Source: JAWKWA01 sp041397765
GTDB lineage: Bacteria; Pseudomonadota; Alphaproteobacteria; Rhizobiales; Hyphomicrobiaceae
Direction of reading: 5' to 3'
Assembly (NCBI GenBank): GCA_041397765.1
Contig: JAWKWA010000012.1
Coordinates: forward strand, 59,308-123,307
Length of the DNA stretch: 64,000 nt
Shown here one piece after another: positions 19,700-27,466 of the stretch. The first letter of the stretch is position 1. Each line of letters opens with the position of its first letter. Below the pieces are notes generated by a model. It ran no database searches and was not told where the DNA came from. It was given only the letters and a program-made list of their open reading frames with translations. The translations under genes and the position numbers were made by a program.

Positions 19700-20743
19700 T
19701 CAGCCCTCTTTTTCCGCCGGCCGCGGCAGCCGCCGACCCGGACGCCGTGACGCCCCGCCCTCCCCGGCGGTCAACAGCGCCTCGATCACGCGCTTGGCCT
19801 CCTCGCGGATCGGCGCGGCCGCCGCCAGGATCTCCTCGGCCCTGAAGAAGTCGAGGGCGCCGAAGTCGGTGACCGGCGGCCTCAGCAGGGCATGCGGCGC
19901 CTCGGTTCGCAGCTTCTCCCGGACGATCGAATGCAGCGTGATCTGCGCCGCCCCGATCCAGATGTCGATCGAATTGGGCATCTTCTGCTGTTGTGCCCGC
20001 CGCGCCGATGTCCCCGTCACATCGACCGCGACGACGACGGGCGCGCGCCGGGCGAGGATGTCGAAGGGCGTCGGATTGACGAAGCCGCCATCGATCAGCA
20101 GCCTCTCGCCGATGCGCACCGGCTTGAGGAGCGCCGGCAATGCCGAGCTCGCCGCGATCGCAGGGAACAGCGGCCCCTCCTCGAAGACGACCTCCTCCTG
20201 GGCATAGAAATCCGTCGCCACCGCCATGAAAGGGGTGCGCAAGCCCGAAAATTCCAATGGCAAGACGTCAGGAAGCAGGATCTCCAGAAGCGTCTCGGCA
20301 TTGAACATGGCCGGCGTCAGCGGATTCCACAGGCTGGTCAGCGATCCGGGCCAGCGCGTGGCGATGCGCCGGATCACCTCCGCCCGGTTGGCGAACAGCT
20401 TCGTCACATAATCGCGGATCTCGCGCCCCGACATGCCGGCGGCATAGCCCGCGCCGATGATCGAGCCCATCGAGGTGCCGGCGATGACTGAAGGACGGAC
20501 GCCGAGATCGTCGAGCGCCTCGAGCACGGGAACATGACCGAGCCCGCGCGCCGCACCGCCACCAAGAGCGAGCCCGAAGGGGGCCGTCGATCCCAGATGA
20601 CGGTGGCCGAGCAGCTTGGGCTCGACCGTGGGCGGCAATGCCTTCGCCAGCGGGTCGCCGACCGCCGGCGGTTTCCCCCTCGCACCGCCACGCGGCGATC
20701 TCGTCTTCCTGTCCGTCACGTTGCGTTCCGTTCGGCCGGCCAT
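19700..20743 (-). CDS. Patatin-like phospholipase
   Basis: The 347-residue protein belongs to the bacterial patatin family of serine lipid acyl hydrolases. The oxyanion-hole motif is LALGGGAARGLGHVPVLEAL, the nucleophile elbow is AGTSMGSIIGAGYA (Ser in G-T-S-M-G), and the catalytic Asp is in IDGGFVNPTP, so the Ser-Asp dyad is complete. The first 50 residues are basic and Pro-rich, and the last 30 are also disordered (SRRPGRRLPRPAEKEG). No signal peptide is visible, so it is probably cytoplasmic or membrane-associated. It is transcribed alone and divergently from the thiolase gene that starts 126 bases away. Confidence 0.88.
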   Translation of the reverse strand: MAGRTERNVTDRKTRSPRGGARGKPPAVGDPLAKALPPTVEPKLLGHRHLGSTAPFGLALGGGAARGLGHVPVLEALDDLGVRPSVIAGTSMGSIIGAGYAAGMSGREIRDYVTKLFANRAEVIRRIATRWPGSLTSLWNPLTPAMFNAETLLEILLPDVLPLEFSGLRTPFMAVATDFYAQEEVVFEEGPLFPAIAASSALPALLKPVRIGERLLIDGGFVNPTPFDILARRAPVVVAVDVTGTSARRAQQQKMPNSIDIWIGAAQITLHSIVREKLRTEAPHALLRPPVTDFGALDFFRAEEILAAAAPIREEAKRVIEALLTAGEGGASRRPGRRLPRPAEKEG

Positions 20744-20869
20744 CCGGCCGGCAAGTTATCGGTTCAAGGCTTCGCCCGTCTGAATTAGGCTCGGCCAGCC
20801 GGAATTTCCAGTCGCCGGCCCGGGATCGCCATTGGCGACCGCCGGCCGCTCCACGGGAGACAATGAGAC

Positions 20870-22060
20870 ATGACAGCAAGCAAGGCCATCGTCGTCTCCG
20901 GCTATGCCCGCACCCCGATCGGCGGGCTGCTCGGCTGCCTCGCGCCCATGACCGCCAGCGACCTCGGCGCCGCCGCCATCCGCGAGGCCCTCGCCCGCGC
21001 CAAGGCCGACCCCGCCGCGGTCGAGGAGGTGGCGATGGGTTGCGTGCTGCCCGCCGGCCAGGGCCAGGCGCCCGCCCGCCAGGCTGGCCGCAAGGCCGGC
21101 ATCCCCGACAGCGCCGGTGCCGTCACGCTCAACAAGATGTGCGGCTCGGGCATGAAGACGCTGATGATGGCGGCCGACGGCCTCATCGCCGGCTCGATCG
21201 ACCTCGCCGTCGCCGGCGGCATGGAATCCATGACGAACGCCCCCTTCCTGCAGCCGAAACTGCGTGCGGGCCACAAATACGGGCACGTCACGACCTACGA
21301 CCACATGGCCCTCGACGGCCTCGAGGACGCCTATGAGCCCGGCCGCGCCATGGGCACCTATGCCGAGGATTGCGCCGACCGCTACCAGTTCACGCGGGGC
21401 GAGCAGGACGCCTATGCGATCCGCTCGCTCGAGCGGGCGAGACGGGCGATCGGCGACGGCAGCTTCGCCGCCGAGATCGTGGCCGTTGCCGTGCCGGGCA
21501 AGGCCGGCGCCACCGAGATCGCCACCGACGAGCAGCCCGGCCGCGGCAAGCCCGACGCGATCCCCAAGCTGAAGCCGGCCTTCCGCCGGGACGGCACCGT
21601 GACGGCCGCCTCCTCGAGCTCGATATCCGACGGCGCCGCCGCCCTCGTCCTCTCGCGCGAGGCCGATGCCCGCGCGGCCGGCCGGCCGGTGCTCGCCCGC
21701 ATCATCGCCCAGGCGACCCACGCCCAGGAGCCGCGCTGGTTCACGACCGCGCCCGTCGACGCCATCGGCAAGGTGCTCGCCCGTGCCGGCTGGTCGGTCG
21801 GCGATGTCGATCTCTTCGAGGTCAACGAGGCCTTCGCGGTCGTGCCCATGGCGGCGATGCGCGAATTGTCGATCCCCGAGGACCGCATCAACGTCAATGG
21901 CGGGGCCTGCGCGCTCGGCCATCCGATCGGGGCTTCGGGCGCGCGGATCGTCGTGACGCTGCTCTCGGCCATGAAGGCGCGGGGGCTGACGCGCGGCATC
22001 GCCAGCCTCTGCATCGGCGGCGGCGAGGCGACGGCCATGGCCTTCGAGCTCGTCGGGTAG
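20870..22060 (+). CDS. Acetyl-CoA C-acetyltransferase (thiolase)
   Basis: The 396-residue enzyme has all thiolase catalytic motifs: the acylated Cys91 in NKMCGSGMK, the GGMESMTNAP segment, VNEAFAV, the His in NGGACALGHPIGASGAR and the second Cys in SLCIGGGEATAMAFE. It condenses two acetyl-CoA or cleaves acetoacetyl-CoA, or acts on longer 3-ketoacyl-CoAs; the exact chain length is not readable. GGGAGA precedes the ATG at 20870. Context is a catabolic region with an acyl-CoA dehydrogenase and hydrolases on the opposite strand. The end of the convergent M20 gene lies about 55-110 bases downstream. Confidence 0.93.
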   Translation: MTASKAIVVSGYARTPIGGLLGCLAPMTASDLGAAAIREALARAKADPAAVEEVAMGCVLPAGQGQAPARQAGRKAGIPDSAGAVTLNKMCGSGMKTLMMAADGLIAGSIDLAVAGGMESMTNAPFLQPKLRAGHKYGHVTTYDHMALDGLEDAYEPGRAMGTYAEDCADRYQFTRGEQDAYAIRSLERARRAIGDGSFAAEIVAVAVPGKAGATEIATDEQPGRGKPDAIPKLKPAFRRDGTVTAASSSSISDGAAALVLSREADARAAGRPVLARIIAQATHAQEPRWFTTAPVDAIGKVLARAGWSVGDVDLFEVNEAFAVVPMAAMRELSIPEDRINVNGGACALGHPIGASGARIVVTLLSAMKARGLTRGIASLCIGGGEATAMAFELVG

Positions 22061-22167
22061 AGGCGCGCTTGGCGATCGCGCGCGCGTACAATTGCGAAAA
22101 CTCCCGGGCGGCGATCAGGAGGCCGCACTGCCCCCTGCAGAACCGCCGGCAGACCTCGGTCAGCACA

Positions 22168-23265
22168 TCAGTGACCGCCTCGACCGAGGCGATGTCGGCC
22201 CATTCGTTTGGCGTGGAAGCCCTCGCCCACCGGCCCGAAGAGGATCGAGGGGATACCCCTCGCATCGAAGACGGCCGCATCGGTCCAGCCCGTCATGCCA
22301 CGCAGCGGCGGCGCCTTGCCGGTCAGCTCCTCGGCAACCGTCTGGACCAACGGCACGATGGCGTCGCCGCCCGGATAGACGAGCGGCCCCCGGTTGAAGC
22401 CGATCTCGAGCCGCGCCGCAAAACCCGGCACCTCGCGGCCGAGCCGCGCGATGATCGCCTGAAGCTCGGCCGTCACCGTCTCGACCGTCTCGCCCGGCAC
22501 CGTGCGCCGCTCGAGCCGGACCCGGCATTCGGCCGGATAGCTCGACATCTCGTGGCCACCCGCGATCAGCGAGGCATGGACCGAGCCGGTGCCGAGGAGC
22601 GGAACGGGCGCCGTCGCCGCGAGGCGCTGGCCCTCCGCCCCGAGCGCGACCAGGAAATGCCCGGCCATGACGATGGCGTCGATGCCCAGATCCGGCCGCG
22701 AGCCGTGCGCCGCCCGCCCGGTGACGATCACATCCGCCCACACGAAGCCCTTGTGCGTGACGATGATCTCCATCCCCGTCGGCTCGGTGACGATGACGGC
22801 ATCGGCCCCGAAAGCCTCGGCAACCTCCTCCGAGCCGAGGCTCGCGTGCTCCTCGTCGGCGACGGCCGCGACGATGACGTCGCCCTTCAGCCTCATGCGG
22901 CGCGCCCGGTCGGCGGCGACCAGCATGGCCGCGACGCCGCATTTCATATCGCCGCTGCCCCGGCCGTGCAGCCGGCCATCGGCGATCGCCGGATCGAAGG
23001 GATCGCCCTCATAGCCCCCGACGCCGACCGTATCGGTATGGCCGTCGAACAGCAGCGAGCGGCCGCCGCCCGTGCCCCGCGCAATCCCGACGATCGAGGG
23101 CCGGCCGGGGTTGCGCTCCAGCCGGTGCACCTCGAACTCGCGCGCACTCAGCCAGTCCGCGATGAAGCCGGCGATCCGCGTCTCTCCCGCCCCGCCCGGC
23201 ACGAGGCCGGGATTGACGGAATCGATCCTGACGAGATCGGCCAGCAGTTCGGTCACCTCGGACAT
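22168..23265 (-). CDS. M20-family deacylase (ArgE/DapE-like), frameshifted near the C terminus
   Basis: The protein is a zinc-dependent M20 amidohydrolase like acetylornithine or succinyl-diaminopimelate deacylases. Metal ligands are visible in FDGHTDTVGVG (His76, Asp78), GRGSGDMKCG, and the general base in VADEEHASLG. The start at 23265 follows AAGGAGAG. As written it ends abnormally after GPVGEGFHA with KRMGRHRLGRGGH. In the neighbouring frame the family-like end NEWADIASVEAVTDVLTEV is present; removing one base from the A run at 22207-22209 restores it, and a further change at the run 22131-22135 would give a stop at 22115 and about 382 residues. So the gene is either recently damaged or carries sequencing indels. 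True substrate is unknown. Confidence 0.8.
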   Translation of the reverse strand: MSEVTELLADLVRIDSVNPGLVPGGAGETRIAGFIADWLSAREFEVHRLERNPGRPSIVGIARGTGGGRSLLFDGHTDTVGVGGYEGDPFDPAIADGRLHGRGSGDMKCGVAAMLVAADRARRMRLKGDVIVAAVADEEHASLGSEEVAEAFGADAVIVTEPTGMEIIVTHKGFVWADVIVTGRAAHGSRPDLGIDAIVMAGHFLVALGAEGQRLAATAPVPLLGTGSVHASLIAGGHEMSSYPAECRVRLERRTVPGETVETVTAELQAIIARLGREVPGFAARLEIGFNRGPLVYPGGDAIVPLVQTVAEELTGKAPPLRGMTGWTDAAVFDARGIPSILFGPVGEGFHAKRMGRHRLGRGGH

Positions 23266-23320
23266 GGCGGCTTTCTCTCCTTGCCTCGCGACGGCGCCGT
23301 GACGACGATTGCGGCCACCC

Positions 23321-24988
23321 TCACCCACCGTGGGTGATGCGGCCGTCGCAGATGGTGATGGCCGCCTTGAGGTCGGTCAATGCCTCGGCGGGCGTTGCCT
23401 CGATATCGCCCGACAGCACCACGATGTCGGCGAGCATGCCGCTCTTCAGACGGCCCTTGGAGCCCTCGGCGAACTCGGCATGGGCGCCGTCCCGCGTATA
23501 GCCGGCGAGCGCGTCCTCCAGGCTCTGGCGCTCGTCGGGCGCTCCCTCGGTCAGTGGCCGTCTGACGAGCGCCGCCTTCAGCGACAGGATCGGATCGAGC
23601 GGCGCCACCGGCCAGTCGCTCGAGAACGACATATGCGCACCAGTCTTGCGGATGGTCTGCCAGGCATAGGCGGTCTTGAGGCGGCGGGCCCCCAGCCGCG
23701 ACACGGTCGGCTCGGGCGGGAAGACGAAGCCCGGCGCATGGGTCGGCTGCATCGAGGCGATGACGCCGAGCCCGGCAAAGCGCGGGATGTCGGCGGGATC
23801 GATCGATTCGATGTGCTCGATGCGATGCCGGCTGTCGCGCCGGCCGTTCGCTCGTTGCGCGGCCTCGTAGCCATCGAGCGTCCGCCGCACGGCCGCATCG
23901 CCGATGGCGTGCACCGCGATCTGCAGGCCGAGCCGGTCGGCACGGGTCGCGATCTCCGCGAAGTGCTCCGCCGAGAACCACGGATCGCCGATCACGCCCG
24001 GCCGGTCGGCGTAGTCGGAGAGCATGAAGGCGGTCGAGGAATCGATGACGCCGTCCATGAACACCTTGACCATGCCCGACTTCAACCGTCCGCCCGCCCA
24101 GCGCGCGCGCATGGCGACGGCCTCCTCGAGCCGGTCGAGCGCCATGTGGTTCATCATGTGGAACGGGATCTGCGCCCTCACCTTGAGGCCGCTCGCCTCG
24201 TCGATCTCCTCGAGAAGGGCGAGCTGATAGCGGTTGCCGTCCATGTTCTGGAAGCTGGTGATGCCGAGCGACGCGCAATAGTCGAGCGCATTCCTCAGGA
24301 TCTGCCGGTCGCCTTCGCGCTCGGCCGCCGTCGGCGGCGTCTCGGGGTCGTCGCCGGTCCTGAGTCCCAGCACCTCGCGCCCGCCGGTCGGCGTGAAGGC
24401 GTTGAGCACGCCATAGGCGCCGGGCTCGCGGAGCTCGCCGCTCGCCTTGCCGTCCGCCGCCATGACGATCTCCGAGCCCGGAATGGTCTCCTTGCCGTGC
24501 AGCAGACCGCCGAGCTCGAGCGCCCGGGTGTTCGCCCAGACCGTATGGCCGTCCGGCGCCACCATGGCGAAGGGGCGGTCGGGCAGCACCTCGTCGAGAT
24601 GATGCCGCGTCACCTGAACGCCGACACCGAGGATCGTGTAGTTGGCCTGCCGCGCAAAGACGATCTTATGGTCCGGCCGCTTCGCCGCGAAGGCCCTGAC
24701 TGCCGATTTGAGCGCATCGAGCCCCGACACGCTTTCAAGCGACAATCCATCGAGCGAGGTGCCGCCGGGGAAGATGTGGATATGCCCTTCGATGAAGCCG
24801 GGCAGCACCGTCGCGCGCCCCGCGTCGATGACGCGCGTGCCCGCGCCCTTCGTCGCGCCGACCTCGGCGCGCGTGCCGACGGCGACGATCCTGTTGCCCT
24901 TCACCGCGATCGCCTCGGCCCGAGGCGCCCCCTCGTCCATGGTCAGCACGCGGGCATTCTCGATCAGGATGTCGGCGGTCGCGGTCAT
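23321..24988 (-). CDS. YtcJ-like metal-dependent amidohydrolase
   Basis: The 555-residue protein belongs to the amidohydrolase-3/YtcJ group of the metal-dependent hydrolase superfamily. The N-terminal ILIENARVLTMDEG and GRATVLPGFIEGHIHIFPGG give the HxH metal site. Further ligands are the Lys in GMVKVFMDGVID, the His in QIAVHAIGDAAVRR, the His in HRIEHIESIDP and the Asp in SFSSDWPVAPLDP. Members hydrolyse amides, formamides or exoenzyme-type substrates; the substrate here is not readable. It starts 24 codons-worth of spacer after the repeat element at 25031 and is followed by the M20 deacylase 55 bases downstream on the same strand, so the two hydrolases may form one operon. Confidence 0.88.
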   Translation of the reverse strand: MTATADILIENARVLTMDEGAPRAEAIAVKGNRIVAVGTRAEVGATKGAGTRVIDAGRATVLPGFIEGHIHIFPGGTSLDGLSLESVSGLDALKSAVRAFAAKRPDHKIVFARQANYTILGVGVQVTRHHLDEVLPDRPFAMVAPDGHTVWANTRALELGGLLHGKETIPGSEIVMAADGKASGELREPGAYGVLNAFTPTGGREVLGLRTGDDPETPPTAAEREGDRQILRNALDYCASLGITSFQNMDGNRYQLALLEEIDEASGLKVRAQIPFHMMNHMALDRLEEAVAMRARWAGGRLKSGMVKVFMDGVIDSSTAFMLSDYADRPGVIGDPWFSAEHFAEIATRADRLGLQIAVHAIGDAAVRRTLDGYEAAQRANGRRDSRHRIEHIESIDPADIPRFAGLGVIASMQPTHAPGFVFPPEPTVSRLGARRLKTAYAWQTIRKTGAHMSFSSDWPVAPLDPILSLKAALVRRPLTEGAPDERQSLEDALAGYTRDGAHAEFAEGSKGRLKSGMLADIVVLSGDIEATPAEALTDLKAAITICDGRITHGG

Positions 24989-25030
24989 GCCGGGGCTCCG
25001 GTTCGTCGGTTTCGGGATCGAATGTTGTTA

Positions 25031-25105
25031 GAGCCTGATCGGTCGAGATGCGAGCGCAGACGCGAGCATCGAGAACCTCAATCAGCCTCCAAGGCAAAGA
25101 GCTCG
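25031..25105. repeat. Solitary copy of the 513-890 repeat element
   Basis: The first 27 bases, starting GAGCCTGATCGGTCGAGATG, are identical to the core of the array units at 513, 583 and 653, and the right half of the palindrome (GCGAGCATCGAG) follows after four different bases. The distal part is diverged. It lies between the acyl-CoA dehydrogenase stop and the amidohydrolase start, both minus strand, where a hairpin could act on the transcript between two genes. Confidence 0.85.
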
Positions 25106-25113
25106 AGGGCGTA

Positions 25114-26322
25114 TCACCGCGCCTTCCAGGCCCAGAAATCGTCACCTTCCTTCTCGTAGGCGCGCGAGAAGATCATCTTGTGCACCTCGTCGGCGCCATC
25201 GAGGATGCGCGCCTGCCGGGCATAGCGGTAGATCCATTCGAGCACGGTGTCCTTGGAATAGCCGCGCGCGCCATTGAGCTGGATCGCCGTGTCGACCGCC
25301 TTGTGCAGGAGATTGGCGCAATAGACCTTCGCCATCGACACCTCCTTCATCGCCCGCCCTCCCTGATCGAGCGTCCAGGCCGCCTTCATGACCAGCATGC
25401 GGCCGATCTCGATGTCCTTGGCGACGTCGCCCATCATCATCTGCACGCTCTCGTGCCGCGACAGCGTCGTGCCGAAGGCCTCGCGCACGGCGATGTAGTC
25501 GCGGGCGATCGCCATGGACCGCTTGCACAGGCCCATCCAGCGCATGCAGTGCGTGAGGCGGGCCGGCACCAGTCGGGCCTGCACCACGCGCATGCCCTGA
25601 CCGACCTCGAGAATGCGGTTCTCGTCGGGGATCTCCATGTCGGTGAAGGTGAGCTCGCAATGCCCGCCATGCTCCTCCGGCCCCATGATCGGCACCTTGC
25701 GCACGATCTGGAAGCCGGGCGTGTCCTTGTGGAAGAGGAAGGCGGACAGCTCGCGGCGCGGCTCGTCGGAGGTGCGCGCGATCAGGATGAAATGCGAGGC
25801 CCAGCCGGCGCCGGTGATGAACCATTTCCGCCCGTTGACCACCCAGCGGTCGCCCTTCCTGACGGCCGTCGTCTTCATCATGGTCGGGTCGGAGCCGCCA
25901 CCGGGATGGGGCTCCGTCATGACGATGGCGCCGCGCAGGCGGCCGTCGATGATCGGCTGCAGCCATTTGTCCTTCAAGTCATCGCTCGGCAGGAGCTGAT
26001 TGAGGACGCGCATATTGCCGTCGTCCGGTGCCGCGCAGTTGAAGCAGGCCGGCCCGAAGATCGAATAGTTCGCCTCCTCGTACATCACCGCCTGCCCGAC
26101 CATCGGCAGCCCCATGCCACCGCGGGATTTCGGCACTTGCGGCGACCACAGGCCGGCGGCCTTCGCCTTGGCGCGTACCGCCTCCATGAGGTCGAGCCGG
26201 ATATTCTCGTGCTCGTCGTAATTGGCCTTGTCGGCCTCGAGCGGCAGGATGTGCTCGGCGACGAAGGCGCGGGTGCGTACGCGCACGTCCTCGATCTCGG
26301 GCGACAGGGAGAAGTCGATCAT
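25114..26322 (-). CDS. Acyl-CoA dehydrogenase
   Basis: The 402-residue flavoenzyme carries out the alpha,beta-dehydrogenation of an acyl-CoA in fatty or branched acid breakdown. Motifs are VMTEPHPGGGSDPTMMKT (FAD and substrate contact), WVVNGRKWFITGAGWA, QLNGARGYSKDTVLEWIYRYA in the C-terminal helical domain, and ARILDGADEVHKM. Overall it resembles the ACAD10/11-like or medium-chain group of single-domain dehydrogenases. The ATG at 26322 starts MIDFSLSPEIEDVR, where family alignment is expected; the frame is open much further upstream, but without coding character. The product end (FWAWKAR) is intact. It is divergent from the TauE/SafE gene. Confidence 0.92.
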   Translation of the reverse strand: MIDFSLSPEIEDVRVRTRAFVAEHILPLEADKANYDEHENIRLDLMEAVRAKAKAAGLWSPQVPKSRGGMGLPMVGQAVMYEEANYSIFGPACFNCAAPDDGNMRVLNQLLPSDDLKDKWLQPIIDGRLRGAIVMTEPHPGGGSDPTMMKTTAVRKGDRWVVNGRKWFITGAGWASHFILIARTSDEPRRELSAFLFHKDTPGFQIVRKVPIMGPEEHGGHCELTFTDMEIPDENRILEVGQGMRVVQARLVPARLTHCMRWMGLCKRSMAIARDYIAVREAFGTTLSRHESVQMMMGDVAKDIEIGRMLVMKAAWTLDQGGRAMKEVSMAKVYCANLLHKAVDTAIQLNGARGYSKDTVLEWIYRYARQARILDGADEVHKMIFSRAYEKEGDDFWAWKAR

Positions 26323-26572
26323 CGTGCGGGCCCTCGTCCATGGCGTCGTTGTTGCGGCGCACACTGTCGCATGCGGGTCGCTGACGAGAAAGCGGGCCGC
26401 TCGCCGCAAGCGGCGGCTGCAAGGGTGCCATGACGACGGCGACGGGCAGGCGCCGGCAGGCTCGCGCGGCCCCTTGCCGGCCTCCCGCCGGCACGATAGG
26501 GCTTGGCCGCCCTGGAACATGCCTGTTCCCGCGTTCACCCTTTCCCGACCATCTGCGCACGGAGCCCGCCGG

Positions 26573-27331
26573 ATGCCCGATGCCCTGCACATCGCGCTTC
26601 TGACGGCGGCCGGCCTCGTCGCCGGCTCGGTGAACGCGGTGGCCGGCGGCGGCACATTCTTCACCCTCCCCGCCATGCTCGCCGCCGGTCTGCCGCCGAC
26701 CATCGCCGTGCCCTCCAACCTCGTCGCCGTCTGGCCGGGCAATCCGATGGCCGCCTTCGCCTGCCGCCGCGAGATCTGGGCCCATCGCCACGACCTGGCG
26801 CTGCGCTCCGTGATCGCGCTCGCCGGCGGCTCGATCGGCGCGATCCTGCTGCTGCGGACCGAGGAGGTGGTGCTGACCCAGCTCGTGCCCTTCCTTCTCA
26901 TCGCCGCAACCGGCCTCTACGCGCTCGGCGGCTGGCTGGTTCGCTTTCTACCCCGCACCGACGGTCCGCCCCGCGCCATGCCCCTCGTCGAGAGCATCGC
27001 CGCCGTCTATGGCGGCTATTTCGGCTCGGGCCTCGGCGTCATGCTGCTCGCGCTCCTGCGGCTCCAGGGCATCGAGAACGACCACGAGGCGAACGGCCTC
27101 AAGAATTTCCTCTCGGCCCTCAACGGCACCACCTCGGCGGCCATCTTCATCGCCTCCGGCCTCGTCTCCTGGCCCGAGACGCTGGCGGTATTCACCGGGG
27201 CGCTGCTCGGCGGCTTCGGCCTCGGCTCGATGGTTCGCCACGTGCCGCGCACCTTCCTGCGTGCCCTCGTCATCGCCTCCGGCCTCACCTTGTCGGTCGT
27301 CTATTTCTGGCGCGTCTACGGGCCCGCCTGA
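26573..27331 (+). CDS. TauE/SafE-family membrane permease
   Basis: The 252-residue protein has about eight hydrophobic segments. The beginning, GLVAGSVNAVAGGGTFFTLPAM, and the second-half repeat SIAAVYGGYFGSGLGVMLLALL are the duplicated motifs of the TauE/SafE (DUF81) family, which are proposed exporters of sulfite, sulfoacetate or similar anions. NGLKNFLSALNGTTSAAIF is also characteristic. CGGAG before the ATG at 26573 supports the start. It is upstream of iorAB on the same strand with a 135-base gap, so a shared promoter is possible but not certain. Confidence 0.88.
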   Translation: MPDALHIALLTAAGLVAGSVNAVAGGGTFFTLPAMLAAGLPPTIAVPSNLVAVWPGNPMAAFACRREIWAHRHDLALRSVIALAGGSIGAILLLRTEEVVLTQLVPFLLIAATGLYALGGWLVRFLPRTDGPPRAMPLVESIAAVYGGYFGSGLGVMLLALLRLQGIENDHEANGLKNFLSALNGTTSAAIFIASGLVSWPETLAVFTGALLGGFGLGSMVRHVPRTFLRALVIASGLTLSVVYFWRVYGPA

Positions 27332-27466
27332 ACGGTCCGGCCGGCAAGCATGAGCTGAGCCCGGCATTGACCGGGCGCATCCAGGCAGCCACAAATCGGG
27401 CGGATCGGCCGAGGGGCCGGAACCTGCGCCCGGGGCCCGCCGGGCGCCGCCGACGGAGACGACGCC

